DNA of 64,000 nucleotides, from contig DATJAY010000035.1 in assembly GCA_035515795.1 (NCBI GenBank), positions 62,001-126,000 of the forward strand, read 5' to 3'. A program made the position numbers and the translations under genes. Shown here in pieces: positions 27,950-36,036 of the stretch. Every line of letters begins with the position of its first letter. Positions within the stretch are counted from its first letter, which is position 1. The DNA is from Candidatus Acidiferrales bacterium (GTDB lineage Bacteria > Bacteroidota > Ignavibacteria > Kryptoniales > JAKASW01). The notes beneath the pieces are model-generated. The model saw only the letters and a program-made list of their open reading frames with translations, was not told the DNA's origin and did no database searches.

Positions 27950-29128
27950 TCAATCTCTTATCAAGCCCTTGAGAGAATCCGGCGCGAACTTTTTCTTCGA
28001 CGTTATCAGCTCACGGGCGGTATCGACCATTCCCCAGGTGTTCCACAATAGTACGCCTCTGACGACTCCGTCCTTGCCGTAATAAATGACGCCTTTGCGA
28101 AATTCTTCTTCCCAATCTTCAAATATCTCAAGCCGGGAATCAGGCTCTCCGACAGCTTCGTATCCAAGCTCGAATAAGTCCGAATAGAAAAATGGAAGAT
28201 GATGGTACGGCTCGGACGAACCGGCCATGTTATGACCTGCAATTTTGCCCATTGTGTTTGCATTGTCTTCATGCTCGACTCTCATGCGCTTGTCCAAGGC
28301 AAGGCTGAAAAAATTTGCGACGTCGCCGGCAGCATAAATATCATGGTTGCTCGTCCTCAAAAACTCATCCACAATAATCCCATTGTCGGCAGCGAGTCCG
28401 CCCGACTTTGCAAGTTCGTCGTTTGGAATTATTCCAAGACCGGCGACTACGGCGTCCGCCGAAATTCCTCCGCCTTTATTCGATTTCACCAAAAGTCTGC
28501 CATCTTTATTGTCGATGTTCATCACGGATGCGCCGGATATAACGTTGACTCCTTTTTCTTTATAAAATGAATTCAAAAATAAGGATAGACCGCGCGGATA
28601 AGATCTCGATCCGATTCCTTCTTCCGGAAAGATCATCGTGACGTTTTTTTCGTTCATCGCGAGAGCGGCGGCGATTTCTGAACCTATGAAGCCTCCTCCG
28701 ATCACGACGAAATCCATGGCATGCCCCGAAAGATCGCGAAGCGTCTCATAATCATCGAAAGTCCGAAAATAAATGATGTCGTCCCCGCCGAACGGAAGTT
28801 TTCTCGGTCTCCCTCCGGTTGCCAGAAGAAGTTTCTCATAGTGGTACATTCCGCCATCGGTAATCTTCACGGTATTCTTAGTGACATCCAGCGACATGAC
28901 AGCGGTGGATTTGAAAAAATCGACGTTATCATCTTCAATTTTTCTCCAAATTGAATCGATAGGGTCGCCTTTCCAAAGGGCTTTCGATAACGGCGGACGA
29001 TTATAAGGCAGATTTTTTTCCTCGCTGAAAACCGCAATGGTTCCCGATTTGTCAACCTCTCTTATTCCTTTTATTGCAGATTCAGCTGCCATTCCGCCGC
29101 CGACAATCACATATTTATAGTCAGTCAT
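27950..29128 (-). CDS. FAD-dependent pyridine nucleotide-disulfide oxidoreductase (AIF/ferredoxin reductase-like)
   Basis: 392 residues. The first dinucleotide fold binds FAD (YVIVGGGMAAESAIKGIRE), the second binds NAD(P)H (FVVIGGGFIGSEIAAAL), and IYAAGDVANF closes the FAD site. NLPYNRPPLSKALWKG is typical of the ferredoxin reductase/AIF group, so it probably passes electrons between NAD(P)H and a small redox carrier. No CxxxxC disulfide centre is seen, which excludes a lipoamide dehydrogenase type. I use the ATG at 29128, which follows GGAGAG; a start at 29212 would add 28 residues without a domain. Confidence 0.88.
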   Translation of the reverse strand: MTDYKYVIVGGGMAAESAIKGIREVDKSGTIAVFSEEKNLPYNRPPLSKALWKGDPIDSIWRKIEDDNVDFFKSTAVMSLDVTKNTVKITDGGMYHYEKLLLATGGRPRKLPFGGDDIIYFRTFDDYETLRDLSGHAMDFVVIGGGFIGSEIAAALAMNEKNVTMIFPEEGIGSRSYPRGLSLFLNSFYKEKGVNVISGASVMNIDNKDGRLLVKSNKGGGISADAVVAGLGIIPNDELAKSGGLAADNGIIVDEFLRTSNHDIYAAGDVANFFSLALDKRMRVEHEDNANTMGKIAGHNMAGSSEPYHHLPFFYSDLFELGYEAVGEPDSRLEIFEDWEEEFRKGVIYYGKDGVVRGVLLWNTWGMVDTARELITSKKKFAPDSLKGLIRD

Positions 29129-29412
29129 TGCTCTCCATCGTTGCAGTATTATGGTATGATTAATACTCAAAACATTAAAGGGAGCGATAAGTTCCATGAC
29201 GATGAAAGCCATGGCAAGTCAATCAGCCTCCTGAAAATTTCAACGTAGGCAGTCGGCGGAGGCTCAGCCGAAGTGATTGAAATCTCCAACAAGCTTCATG
29301 GAAACAAGTTACTTTGTGGTTTTGAATACAGCTTCAAATGGAAATGGCTCGCTGCGTGGCTCGCGGGAATCTTGCAATTTCGCCGGCTGGACTTTAAACT
29401 TAATCGTTTCTT

Positions 29413-30315
29413 ATGAAGCCGGAACTACTCGAACGTGCCAATCGAATTGCAGCCGACAACATTTCAAGCCAGCAGCAAATTTTGAAAGACATGCTGGATT
29501 TGCTCATGAATTTTTCGGCCCAGGATGCCTACGCTCTGAATTTCATTCAAGATCTGAAATTGTTGTCCACAGCAATTGCCAATGCGCAATTACAGATGTC
29601 TGCTTTGTCCAACATGTGCCGGCTTATTGTCTCCGCCTCCGACAAACTGAAACCCGGCGACATCAACACCTATCTGAAGAACCTTTGGGACAAGATTGAG
29701 AATTCGTCATCCATTGCAGCCTCTAAAGCTTCGAAGCTGATTTCGGACGGAAAAAGCTATGCGACCATAAGTCAAAGTGAGTTTGTCACAAAAACGTTTG
29801 AGCGGGCGTCATCCGAGAACAAACATGTCACGATTTTTGTCATGGAATCACGCCCGCTGTTTGAGGGAAGGCAGACGGCGCGAGCGCTCACTAAGATGGG
29901 TCACCGTGTTATACTCCTTTCGGACGCGTCGATAGGATTTTTCATTAACGAGATTGATTCCGCCTTCGTCGGCGCCGACTCAATCCTCTCAGACGGCACG
30001 CTCATCAACAAAATCGGGTCTTATCCCCTGGCGGTATGCTGTGCCGATGCCAAAAAGAAATTCTACGCTGTGACAAGCGTATTGAAATACGATTCCGAAA
30101 AAACATCCGATGACTTCGTCAACAAAGAAGAAAGCGCCGACGAGATTTGTGCCAACCCGGAATTCTCGGAAGGGACTTGCGGCGAAGTTAGAAATTTCTA
30201 TTTCGATAAGATCAAGCCTGAACTCGTCACCGCAATTATAACGGAGACCGGAAGCATTTTTCCTTCTTCGGAGCTTGCCGACTTGAATTCCGCAATGCGG
30301 GAAATTTACGGCTAA
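29413..30315 (+). CDS. eIF2B alpha/beta/delta-like (IF-2B family) protein
   Basis: 300 residues. A helical N-terminal half precedes a Rossmann-like half with the family motifs ESRPLFEGRQTARALTKMG, VGADSILSDG and NKIGSYPLAV. In bacteria and archaea this family includes methylthioribose-1-phosphate isomerase and ribose-1,5-bisphosphate isomerase, both sugar-phosphate isomerases. The sequence looks more like the regulatory eIF2B-like branch than MtnA, and no methionine-salvage or nucleoside gene is adjacent, so substrate and role are open. It stands alone on the plus strand. Confidence 0.75.
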   Translation: MKPELLERANRIAADNISSQQQILKDMLDLLMNFSAQDAYALNFIQDLKLLSTAIANAQLQMSALSNMCRLIVSASDKLKPGDINTYLKNLWDKIENSSSIAASKASKLISDGKSYATISQSEFVTKTFERASSENKHVTIFVMESRPLFEGRQTARALTKMGHRVILLSDASIGFFINEIDSAFVGADSILSDGTLINKIGSYPLAVCCADAKKKFYAVTSVLKYDSEKTSDDFVNKEESADEICANPEFSEGTCGEVRNFYFDKIKPELVTAIITETGSIFPSSELADLNSAMREIYG

Positions 30316-30363
30316 TCATTTAAGGTGTTAGAAATTTCACGGGATCAGACAGGCCAAATTAAG

Positions 30364-30401
30364 AGCCGGCGTCACCCACCATACACAGGGCAACACCGGC
30401 T
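30364..30401. terminator. Possible terminator hairpin between convergent genes
   Basis: AGCCGG and CCGGCT arms with an inner CCC/GGG pair lie between the convergent eIF2B-like and histidine kinase genes. No good T run follows on the plus strand and only a weak one on the minus strand, so this is a tentative call. Confidence 0.35.
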
Positions 30402-30425
30402 CGAGGGGGCGAAAGCGAAGTTTTC

Positions 30426-32705
30426 CTAGGATAGTCGTTGGGATGTGTCGGCTCTATTCAAAGATGCCTCCTCGGGATCCTTGACGTTCGGTAATTTATA
30501 CTCAGGTAAATATACCACCACGGTTGTCCCGACTCCTTGAGTGCTGTCTACCCAGATGGCACCGCCGTGAAGTTCCACGAACTTTTTGGTCAGAGCGAGT
30601 CCAAGCCCGGTTCCGCCATTGTCGCCGCCTAGTTGAACGAAAGGTTTGAACAATTTGTCAAGATCATCTCTTTTAATCCCGATTCCATTATCTATAACCT
30701 TTATCTCTATCCCGTCGGCAGATTTCACCGCCTCAAGTTTTACGATATCATTTTCGCAGCTGAAGGTGATCGCATTGTTTAAAAGGTTATAAAGTATCTG
30801 CTTGAATTTTACCTGGTCCGCGACGAGCGTACTCAGCCCTTCTTCAAGTTTTACCTCCAGTTGAATTTGCTTCCTGTCGAGCATCGGCTTTAAAATTCTC
30901 CTGATGCTTTCTACAACCTCGGAAATGGAAAACTCCTGCGGATCCAGCTTCATTTTGCCCGTTTCGACCTTTGCAAGATCAAGAATGTCGTTTATCAGAC
31001 TCAACAAGTGATCTCCTGCGGTCACAATGTTGCCACTGAATTCATTAAGAAGTTCATGTGAAAGTTCCGGCGACTCGTCGTGGATGATATTTGCAAAACC
31101 GATAATTGAATTGAGCGGCGTCCGTATTTCATGGCTCATGTTCGCCAGGAATTCCGATTTGGAGCGATTCGCTTTGTCCGCCCGTTCCGCTTCCGACGCT
31201 ACTTTTGCTATCTGAAAACGAATGTCGTTGACTTCTCTCTTAATCAACTCGTGGGCTTCCAATATTTTTGTTCCGGCAATAATAAGTTCGACCTCCTCCT
31301 CGCTCGGTCGCAGAGCAATGAGTGCCCCGGTGACCGCATCCTGATGCCTCATCGGAATAACCAAGTAACCCTGATAGTTTATGAGGTCGCGAGACGGCAA
31401 ATCTTCAAAAATAAGCTGCGGAATATTTATGACAAACCCGGCCCTCTCCGTCAAATGGAAGGAGGATGAATCCTCATTTTTCTTTGCTAATGTTATCCCG
31501 TCGGATCGGGTTGCATCTCTTAATTCTTTGAGGTACGAGCGCATGTCGCCGGTTTTGAAAAGACGTTCCGCCGCGTTGATCAATTGACGATAAGACCAGA
31601 TCAAGAGTTGAGAATTTTCCACCGGTTCGAAAACGATCACAAGTGAATTCTCTTCGGCCTTCACGACAGTTAACTTTGCGCGCACTTTGATTCCGTCACG
31701 CCTCATGTAAAAGAAATCAGCCATGGAATGGAACGGCGGTGCAGGAGAGTCTTTCGCTCCGTCGGTTCTCAATGCCGTTGATAGAATCTCGTCGACTTCC
31801 TCCGACTGAGCATTTGAGCCGGCAAGGCCGAAAATCCTGTAGAAAGCTTTGTTGACAGTCGTAATCCTGAATTCCCTGTCGTGCTTATGATCATCTTTTT
31901 CTAAAACCACAACTCCAAGGTTGAGATCGTCGATGGCGCGGAAAAGAAGATTCTCCAGCTTCCCGTTTGTCGTGGAGACAATTTGATCAACCTCATTTGT
32001 AGAAAACAATGAGAATAATCCCTCGCCTATTTTCTGAATAACAACCCTCCGTAGTCTTTTCCCGTCATCTCCGTTCGGAAAAGTCTGAGAAATACTGTCT
32101 CTCTTCGATTCGATTAACTCAGAAACACTCTTGACCAATTCCGTCCCGGCCAACGTCTGAAAATCAAAGTCGAAGTTTTCATTCTTGAGAATTATTTTCC
32201 CTTTCTCATCAATAATGGCACACGGAATATCAGCACACTGGAAAGCGGTCTTTACAGTCTTACTCACCTTGTCGAGCAGGCATCTCGAAATCTTGTCCCG
32301 GACCAATTCCTGGATTTGCCAATGTTCGCTGTGTGACAGTGAAAAGTTTGTATGAAGTTCGACCCTGCACGAGAAGTCTTCATCATCCACCACGAATGCA
32401 AACGGTACGTCACTCTTATCAGTTTCGATTCCATCCCCATCTATCGTGGATGAAAAATCGCCGAAGATTTTCCCGTGTAATTCTATCTTTCCCTTTTTTG
32501 CATAATAAGCACTTGCCAATGAGGCCAAAATCTCATTCAAGGCTGTTTGGATAGGCAACCCGTTTATGATTCTAAGGCCGGCTACCGCTTTGATCCTTCT
32601 CGCGGCTTCTAATTCCGATTCAATCTTACTCTGTCTCTTGACATATCCGTAGACGAACGTGAGCAAGAGTGAAAGAGCGACGGAAATCAATAGAATTTCG
32701 TACAT
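30426..32705 (-). CDS. Membrane-anchored PAS/GAF sensor histidine kinase
   Basis: 759 residues. One N-terminal membrane helix is followed by a PAS-like segment near residues 180-220, a clearer PAS domain around 265-375, and a GAF-like region around 390-500. The HisKA domain has the phosphorylated His525 in ANMSHEIRTP, and the HATPase domain shows NLLNNAITFS, DNGIGIKRDDL and GGTGLGLAL. There is no fused receiver. The adjacent upstream gene encodes a degenerate receiver, and no DNA-binding regulator is next to it, so its output partner is unknown. A leader hairpin shared with polA and tpiA precedes the ribosome site. Confidence 0.92.
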   Translation of the reverse strand: MYEILLISVALSLLLTFVYGYVKRQSKIESELEAARRIKAVAGLRIINGLPIQTALNEILASLASAYYAKKGKIELHGKIFGDFSSTIDGDGIETDKSDVPFAFVVDDEDFSCRVELHTNFSLSHSEHWQIQELVRDKISRCLLDKVSKTVKTAFQCADIPCAIIDEKGKIILKNENFDFDFQTLAGTELVKSVSELIESKRDSISQTFPNGDDGKRLRRVVIQKIGEGLFSLFSTNEVDQIVSTTNGKLENLLFRAIDDLNLGVVVLEKDDHKHDREFRITTVNKAFYRIFGLAGSNAQSEEVDEILSTALRTDGAKDSPAPPFHSMADFFYMRRDGIKVRAKLTVVKAEENSLVIVFEPVENSQLLIWSYRQLINAAERLFKTGDMRSYLKELRDATRSDGITLAKKNEDSSSFHLTERAGFVINIPQLIFEDLPSRDLINYQGYLVIPMRHQDAVTGALIALRPSEEEVELIIAGTKILEAHELIKREVNDIRFQIAKVASEAERADKANRSKSEFLANMSHEIRTPLNSIIGFANIIHDESPELSHELLNEFSGNIVTAGDHLLSLINDILDLAKVETGKMKLDPQEFSISEVVESIRRILKPMLDRKQIQLEVKLEEGLSTLVADQVKFKQILYNLLNNAITFSCENDIVKLEAVKSADGIEIKVIDNGIGIKRDDLDKLFKPFVQLGGDNGGTGLGLALTKKFVELHGGAIWVDSTQGVGTTVVVYLPEYKLPNVKDPEEASLNRADTSQRLS

Positions 32706-32721
32706 GTTTCGCCTCCTCTAC

Positions 32722-32745
32722 GCCAAAGGCACATCTGCCCTCGGC
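32722..32745 (-). promoter_or_regulatory. 5'-leader hairpin copy 3 (upstream of histidine kinase)
   Basis: On the minus strand GCCGAGGGC-AGATGT-GCCTTTGGC forms nine pairs (some G-U) with a six-base loop, 16 bases before the kinase ATG and just ahead of its GAGGAGG ribosome site. It is the most divergent of three copies. Confidence 0.5.
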
Positions 32746-32757
32746 TAAATGTTCAGT

Positions 32758-33138
32758 TCAACTGGAGTACTCAAGCGCGTCTATGATCCAGTTGAAATAA
32801 TTCTTGCGCAGGAGTTTCTCCGCGGCTATTCTGACTTTTTCCGATTCCACGTTTGGTTCGCTCTCTTCACCGCACGCCGACAACTTCGTATTCCCGATTT
32901 GAATATATTCAGGATCAATGACCAGGGTTGGCAAATGATGTCTCACCGTCGCAACCCTCTTATCGTTTAAGAACTGTGAATCCACGACAAGCAGATCGAT
33001 ATGATTTGTGAACGGGATTGTTTCATTTAAGCTGCCAACAAATTCGAGTTCGTACTTTGGACGCTGAAATGCTTCAGAGACAATTCTCACTGTCTCCGGA
33101 TTTTCAACGAATGCGAGTGTTCTACATACAAATGACAT
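32758..33138 (-). CDS. Degenerate receiver-like protein
   Basis: 126 residues whose first half has the alternating strand-helix pattern of response-regulator receivers. Asp53 (in DLLVVDSQ) sits at the phospho-acceptor place, but the usual acidic pair near the N-terminus is reduced to one glutamate (FVENPE) and the conserved lysine is not found, so phosphorylation may not work normally. AAAGGAG precedes the ATG at 33138, ruling out a longer start at 33207. The gene lies directly upstream of the histidine kinase and probably shares its transcript. No output domain is present. Confidence 0.65.
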   Translation of the reverse strand: MSFVCRTLAFVENPETVRIVSEAFQRPKYELEFVGSLNETIPFTNHIDLLVVDSQFLNDKRVATVRHHLPTLVIDPEYIQIGNTKLSACGEESEPNVESEKVRIAAEKLLRKNYFNWIIDALEYSS

Positions 33139-33366
33139 GTTTCTCCTTTGTATCCAACCCTTGCAAAAGTGTGCCACATTATAGCGATCTCCGGATGTGC
33201 CGGACAACCATTTAACTCACTGGAAATGTGAGAGTTACATTTGCAGCCAGAGTACGAAGGGATTTGAAAATCTTAGAAGGGTTGTAAAGTTGACGGGAAG
33301 TCTGAAAAAATTACCACGACTGGACCATGATCTACTTCATGGCTCGGGGTCTCAGAAAAGATCAAG

Positions 33367-34989
33367 TCAAAGCGGAATACCCGGCTTGACGAAAATCACC
33401 TCTTCGCGGTCCAGCAAGACTGCGCCGGGCTGACCTTTTGCTTTCTTCACAAATTTTCTCATAGTGTATGCGACCGGCACGATTCCGCTTGTCCTTGCTT
33501 TACTGTAATGCGCAGCGATGCTTGCGGCAAACTGCAAAATCGGCTTTTGTGGAAACTCACGCGATGGATTTCTTATTATGACATGCGATCCTGAAACGCC
33601 GCGAGCGTGAAGGAAAACGTCGTTGGGCTTTGCAAATCCGAAGGTAAGTTCGTCGTTATTCTTTGCATCTTTCCCGACGTAAATTCTGTACCCGCTTCGT
33701 TCGAATTCACGAAATGGAGAGTGCTTTTCATATCCGACCGCCTTTTCCTCTCTCAGCGAGCTCAGAGAATCGACGTCGTCCTGATGCACCACCTCGTCCA
33801 ACAGAGTTTCAGCCTCACGCAGTTCTTCGGCTATAACTTTTTTTCTCTCCTTCGCTTGTCGCAAAGACTCACGGGCGCGTTTGGCTTTATCGAAATAGTT
33901 CTGTGCATTCCGGACAGGTTTCAACGAGGGATCGAGCTTGATCTCCTCTTCATTTTCTTCGATAAAGACCGATGTATCTCCTTTTTTGATATCGGCAACA
34001 TGGCACATGACGTATTCTCCGAAAGCCTGATATCTTGCGGCGCGATCATCTGCCAAATCCGATTCGATCTTCGCCAGAGTTCGTTTGAGGGAACTGATTT
34101 TCCGGCTCAACTTTCCAAGCACTTCGGTCTTGATATCGGCGATCTTTTTGCTCTTGCCTGCACGAATTACGAAGTTGCGTATACATTCATTCACCGAATT
34201 GTATTCTTCAAACTTTTGTGCTTGCAGGTGTCTCAGCTCGATAAGTCCGAATGCGCTTCCGATCTGCCCGGAAAAATATATGCGAGGCGAAGGGGTTAAG
34301 AGTTCTCTGTGAATGCCGGAAAGTATCCTATCGAGAATTTCAAAATCGATTTGAGCATTCGGCCGTCTAAGATCACGCCTCCCCGAATCGTCAATTGTGC
34401 CCCCCACCGACAAATCATACCTATACAGAATTTCGCGCGCAAGCATTGAATCGACGGTCGGGATGCATTGGGACAGCTGTTGAAGAGCGTTGCCCGTTAC
34501 ACTCATGAATCTTGAACGCAAGTCGATGACATCTCCCGGAAAACCGATTGAATTGACCTCGAAAGGAAGTTTCTTTCCGACCTTAGTAGATGGTTTCAAA
34601 AAGGAATTGATAATAACTCTGTCTAGATCAGCATGATAAATATTTGCCGCCGCGCCGAACAAATTGACCTGGAGGAAATTGCCATCATCAAATTCAAAAC
34701 GGAGTTGTCTCTCGTTGGAAATTGCTTTGATTGCAATCACCACATTTCCGAGGACTTCAGGAAGGACATTGGCACCCTTTAGTTTTCCGCCGGCGGAACC
34801 TTCCATATAAATGAAATTCATTTGCGGTTGACAGGAGATTACCAGTCCGGCGGCGTTGCCATGTTGCGTTTCCAAAAGAATATCGAGGGTACGATCTGAG
34901 CGAGTCGAAGCTTGCAGGATCCTGGCTCCCGATAATGAGCTGCCGAATTCCTTCGAAAGATGAAACAGTGTATAATAGTTGTTAAGCAT
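33367..34989 (-). CDS. rqcH: NFACT-family ribosome quality-control protein (RqcH/Tae2-like)
   Basis: 540 residues with NFACT-N (residues 1-240), a helix-hairpin-helix and long coiled-coil middle (KISSLKRTLAKIESDLADDRAARY and following) and a C-terminal NFACT-R domain (GYRIYVGKDAKNNDELTFGFA, DVFLHARGVSGSHVII). RqcH binds stalled 50S-nascent chain complexes and recruits alanyl-tRNA to tag the chain. The Asp-Arg pair needed for tailing in Bacillus RqcH seems to be Glu93-Arg94 here by eye alignment, so tailing activity is not assured. It reads alone, divergent from the alkyltransferase-like gene. Confidence 0.85.
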   Translation of the reverse strand: MLNNYYTLFHLSKEFGSSLSGARILQASTRSDRTLDILLETQHGNAAGLVISCQPQMNFIYMEGSAGGKLKGANVLPEVLGNVVIAIKAISNERQLRFEFDDGNFLQVNLFGAAANIYHADLDRVIINSFLKPSTKVGKKLPFEVNSIGFPGDVIDLRSRFMSVTGNALQQLSQCIPTVDSMLAREILYRYDLSVGGTIDDSGRRDLRRPNAQIDFEILDRILSGIHRELLTPSPRIYFSGQIGSAFGLIELRHLQAQKFEEYNSVNECIRNFVIRAGKSKKIADIKTEVLGKLSRKISSLKRTLAKIESDLADDRAARYQAFGEYVMCHVADIKKGDTSVFIEENEEEIKLDPSLKPVRNAQNYFDKAKRARESLRQAKERKKVIAEELREAETLLDEVVHQDDVDSLSSLREEKAVGYEKHSPFREFERSGYRIYVGKDAKNNDELTFGFAKPNDVFLHARGVSGSHVIIRNPSREFPQKPILQFAASIAAHYSKARTSGIVPVAYTMRKFVKKAKGQPGAVLLDREEVIFVKPGIPL

Positions 34990-35219
34990 CGTGTCAAATA
35001 CAATTATAAATCTTCAATTTTACGAATGCTTCGGGCCAGGTCCCGCCAAGAGTATTTCACATTCGGGATCACGCCAGGTAGTGATCGCATATTTAATATA
35101 TTAACAATTCAGCGGTAAATTCTAAATTGCAGGAGGAATCAAAAGTTTCCCTATGAATGCTTCTGGAGCAGCAAGAACGATCAGACAATTTTTTAGCAGC
35201 CTTCACCTTATCTTGCCCA

Positions 35220-35579
35220 ATGACTGATACAGAAAAGAGTCTTTACCAAATAATCTATGAAACGGTGAAAAGGATACCGAAAGGGAAAGTGGCAACTTAC
35301 GGCCAAATTGCCCGCTTGTGCGGATTGCGCGAACACGCCAGACTTGTGGGATATGCTCTTCACAACCTTAGGCCGAATTCCGGCGTTCCATGGCAACGCG
35401 TCATCAATTCCAAAGGGATGATTTCGCTGCGAAGAGACACCGGTGCTTACGAGCACCAGAAGAGAATTCTTGAAAAGGAAGGCGTGAAATTCAAGAATGA
35501 GAAAATTGACCTGGCAAAGTACGGGATCATGGCTTCAGAGAAAATAAAAACGCGGCCCGGAGGAGGTGGGCCGCGTTAA
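35220..35579 (+). CDS. Alkyltransferase-like (ATL) DNA-damage recognition protein
   Basis: 119 residues of the MGMT DNA-binding domain. The alkyl-acceptor site reads PWQRV (Trp58) instead of PCHRV, the mark of ATL proteins, which flag O6-alkylguanine for nucleotide excision repair rather than removing the alkyl group. YGQIARLCGLREHARLVGYAL carries the helix-turn-helix and the Arg finger. The start at 35220 gives a normal N-terminus. A 24-codon leader frame from 35153 overlaps this start and lies nearer the AGGAGG motif, so reinitiation is possible; in-frame extension to 35157 is the alternative. The last codons form part of a minus-strand terminator. Confidence 0.85.
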   Translation: MTDTEKSLYQIIYETVKRIPKGKVATYGQIARLCGLREHARLVGYALHNLRPNSGVPWQRVINSKGMISLRRDTGAYEHQKRILEKEGVKFKNEKIDLAKYGIMASEKIKTRPGGGGPR

Positions 35580-35580
35580 G
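35545..35580 (-). terminator. Terminator of the ccmF operon, inside the end of the ATL gene
   Basis: A perfect ten-pair stem, AACGCGGCCC and GGGCCGCGTT around GGAGGAGGT. Read on the minus strand it is followed by TTTTATTTT, so it would end transcripts from the ccmF operon about 130 bases past the Cys-protein stop. The same bases encode the Pro-Gly-rich tail of the ATL protein. Confidence 0.75.
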
Positions 35581-35621
35581 GAGGAGCAGTCGATTTCCCG
35601 TTCCGACAGATCAGAACAGGA

Positions 35622-35655
35622 GGCTGATCGTCACATGGCGTGAATATGATCAGCC
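35622..35655. repeat. Inverted repeat between convergent genes
   Basis: GGCTGATC at 35622-35629 and GATCAGCC at 35648-35655 form a perfect eight-pair stem with an 18-base loop. It may be a second terminator element or a protein site; no T run follows closely. Confidence 0.45.
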
Positions 35656-35706
35656 CTCAGGGAGGAGGATCGTGCTCTGTGTGCAAATCATTTCACAAAA
35701 CATATT

Positions 35707-36036
35707 TTACGCCGCCTCAAGCTCCGCTGCAGCTTTCGCAACGGTTTGAAAAAAAGTTTCAAGCGGACACCCAAAACTGTCTACCGCATAGCAATAACCG
35801 GATTCATTTTTCTCACCGCACACGGGGCATACTTCGGTTCTCAGCGAGACCAAATAATCATTCACACTCGCACCGCGAGCAGTCTCAAGCGCCTTCGCTA
35901 CTTGAGGTAGATAGCGCTCAAGCACACACTCCGTTCCAGGAGAAGCGATGCATTTCCCATTTGCGTCGCTCTTTGAACATTCTTTGCAAACCTTCAGCCG
36001 GATATCGTCGATGAATTGGAAATCAATTTTCGACAT
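35707..36036 (-). CDS. Twin four-cysteine-motif protein next to ccmF
   Basis: 109 residues made of two clear repeats. Each has the pattern C-x2-C-x8-C-x7-C: CKEC...GKC...TEC in the first half and CPVC...GYC...FGC in the second, each followed by a similar helix (VAKALE and VAKAAAELE). Such spacing suits two zinc or iron-sulfur sites; the metal is not known. The ATG at 36036 follows GAGGTGGAGA and overlaps the end of the ccmF gene by 14 bases, so the two are coupled. That points to a role around cytochrome c or its substrates, but this is inference. Confidence 0.75.
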   Translation of the reverse strand: MSKIDFQFIDDIRLKVCKECSKSDANGKCIASPGTECVLERYLPQVAKALETARGASVNDYLVSLRTEVCPVCGEKNESGYCYAVDSFGCPLETFFQTVAKAAAELEAA

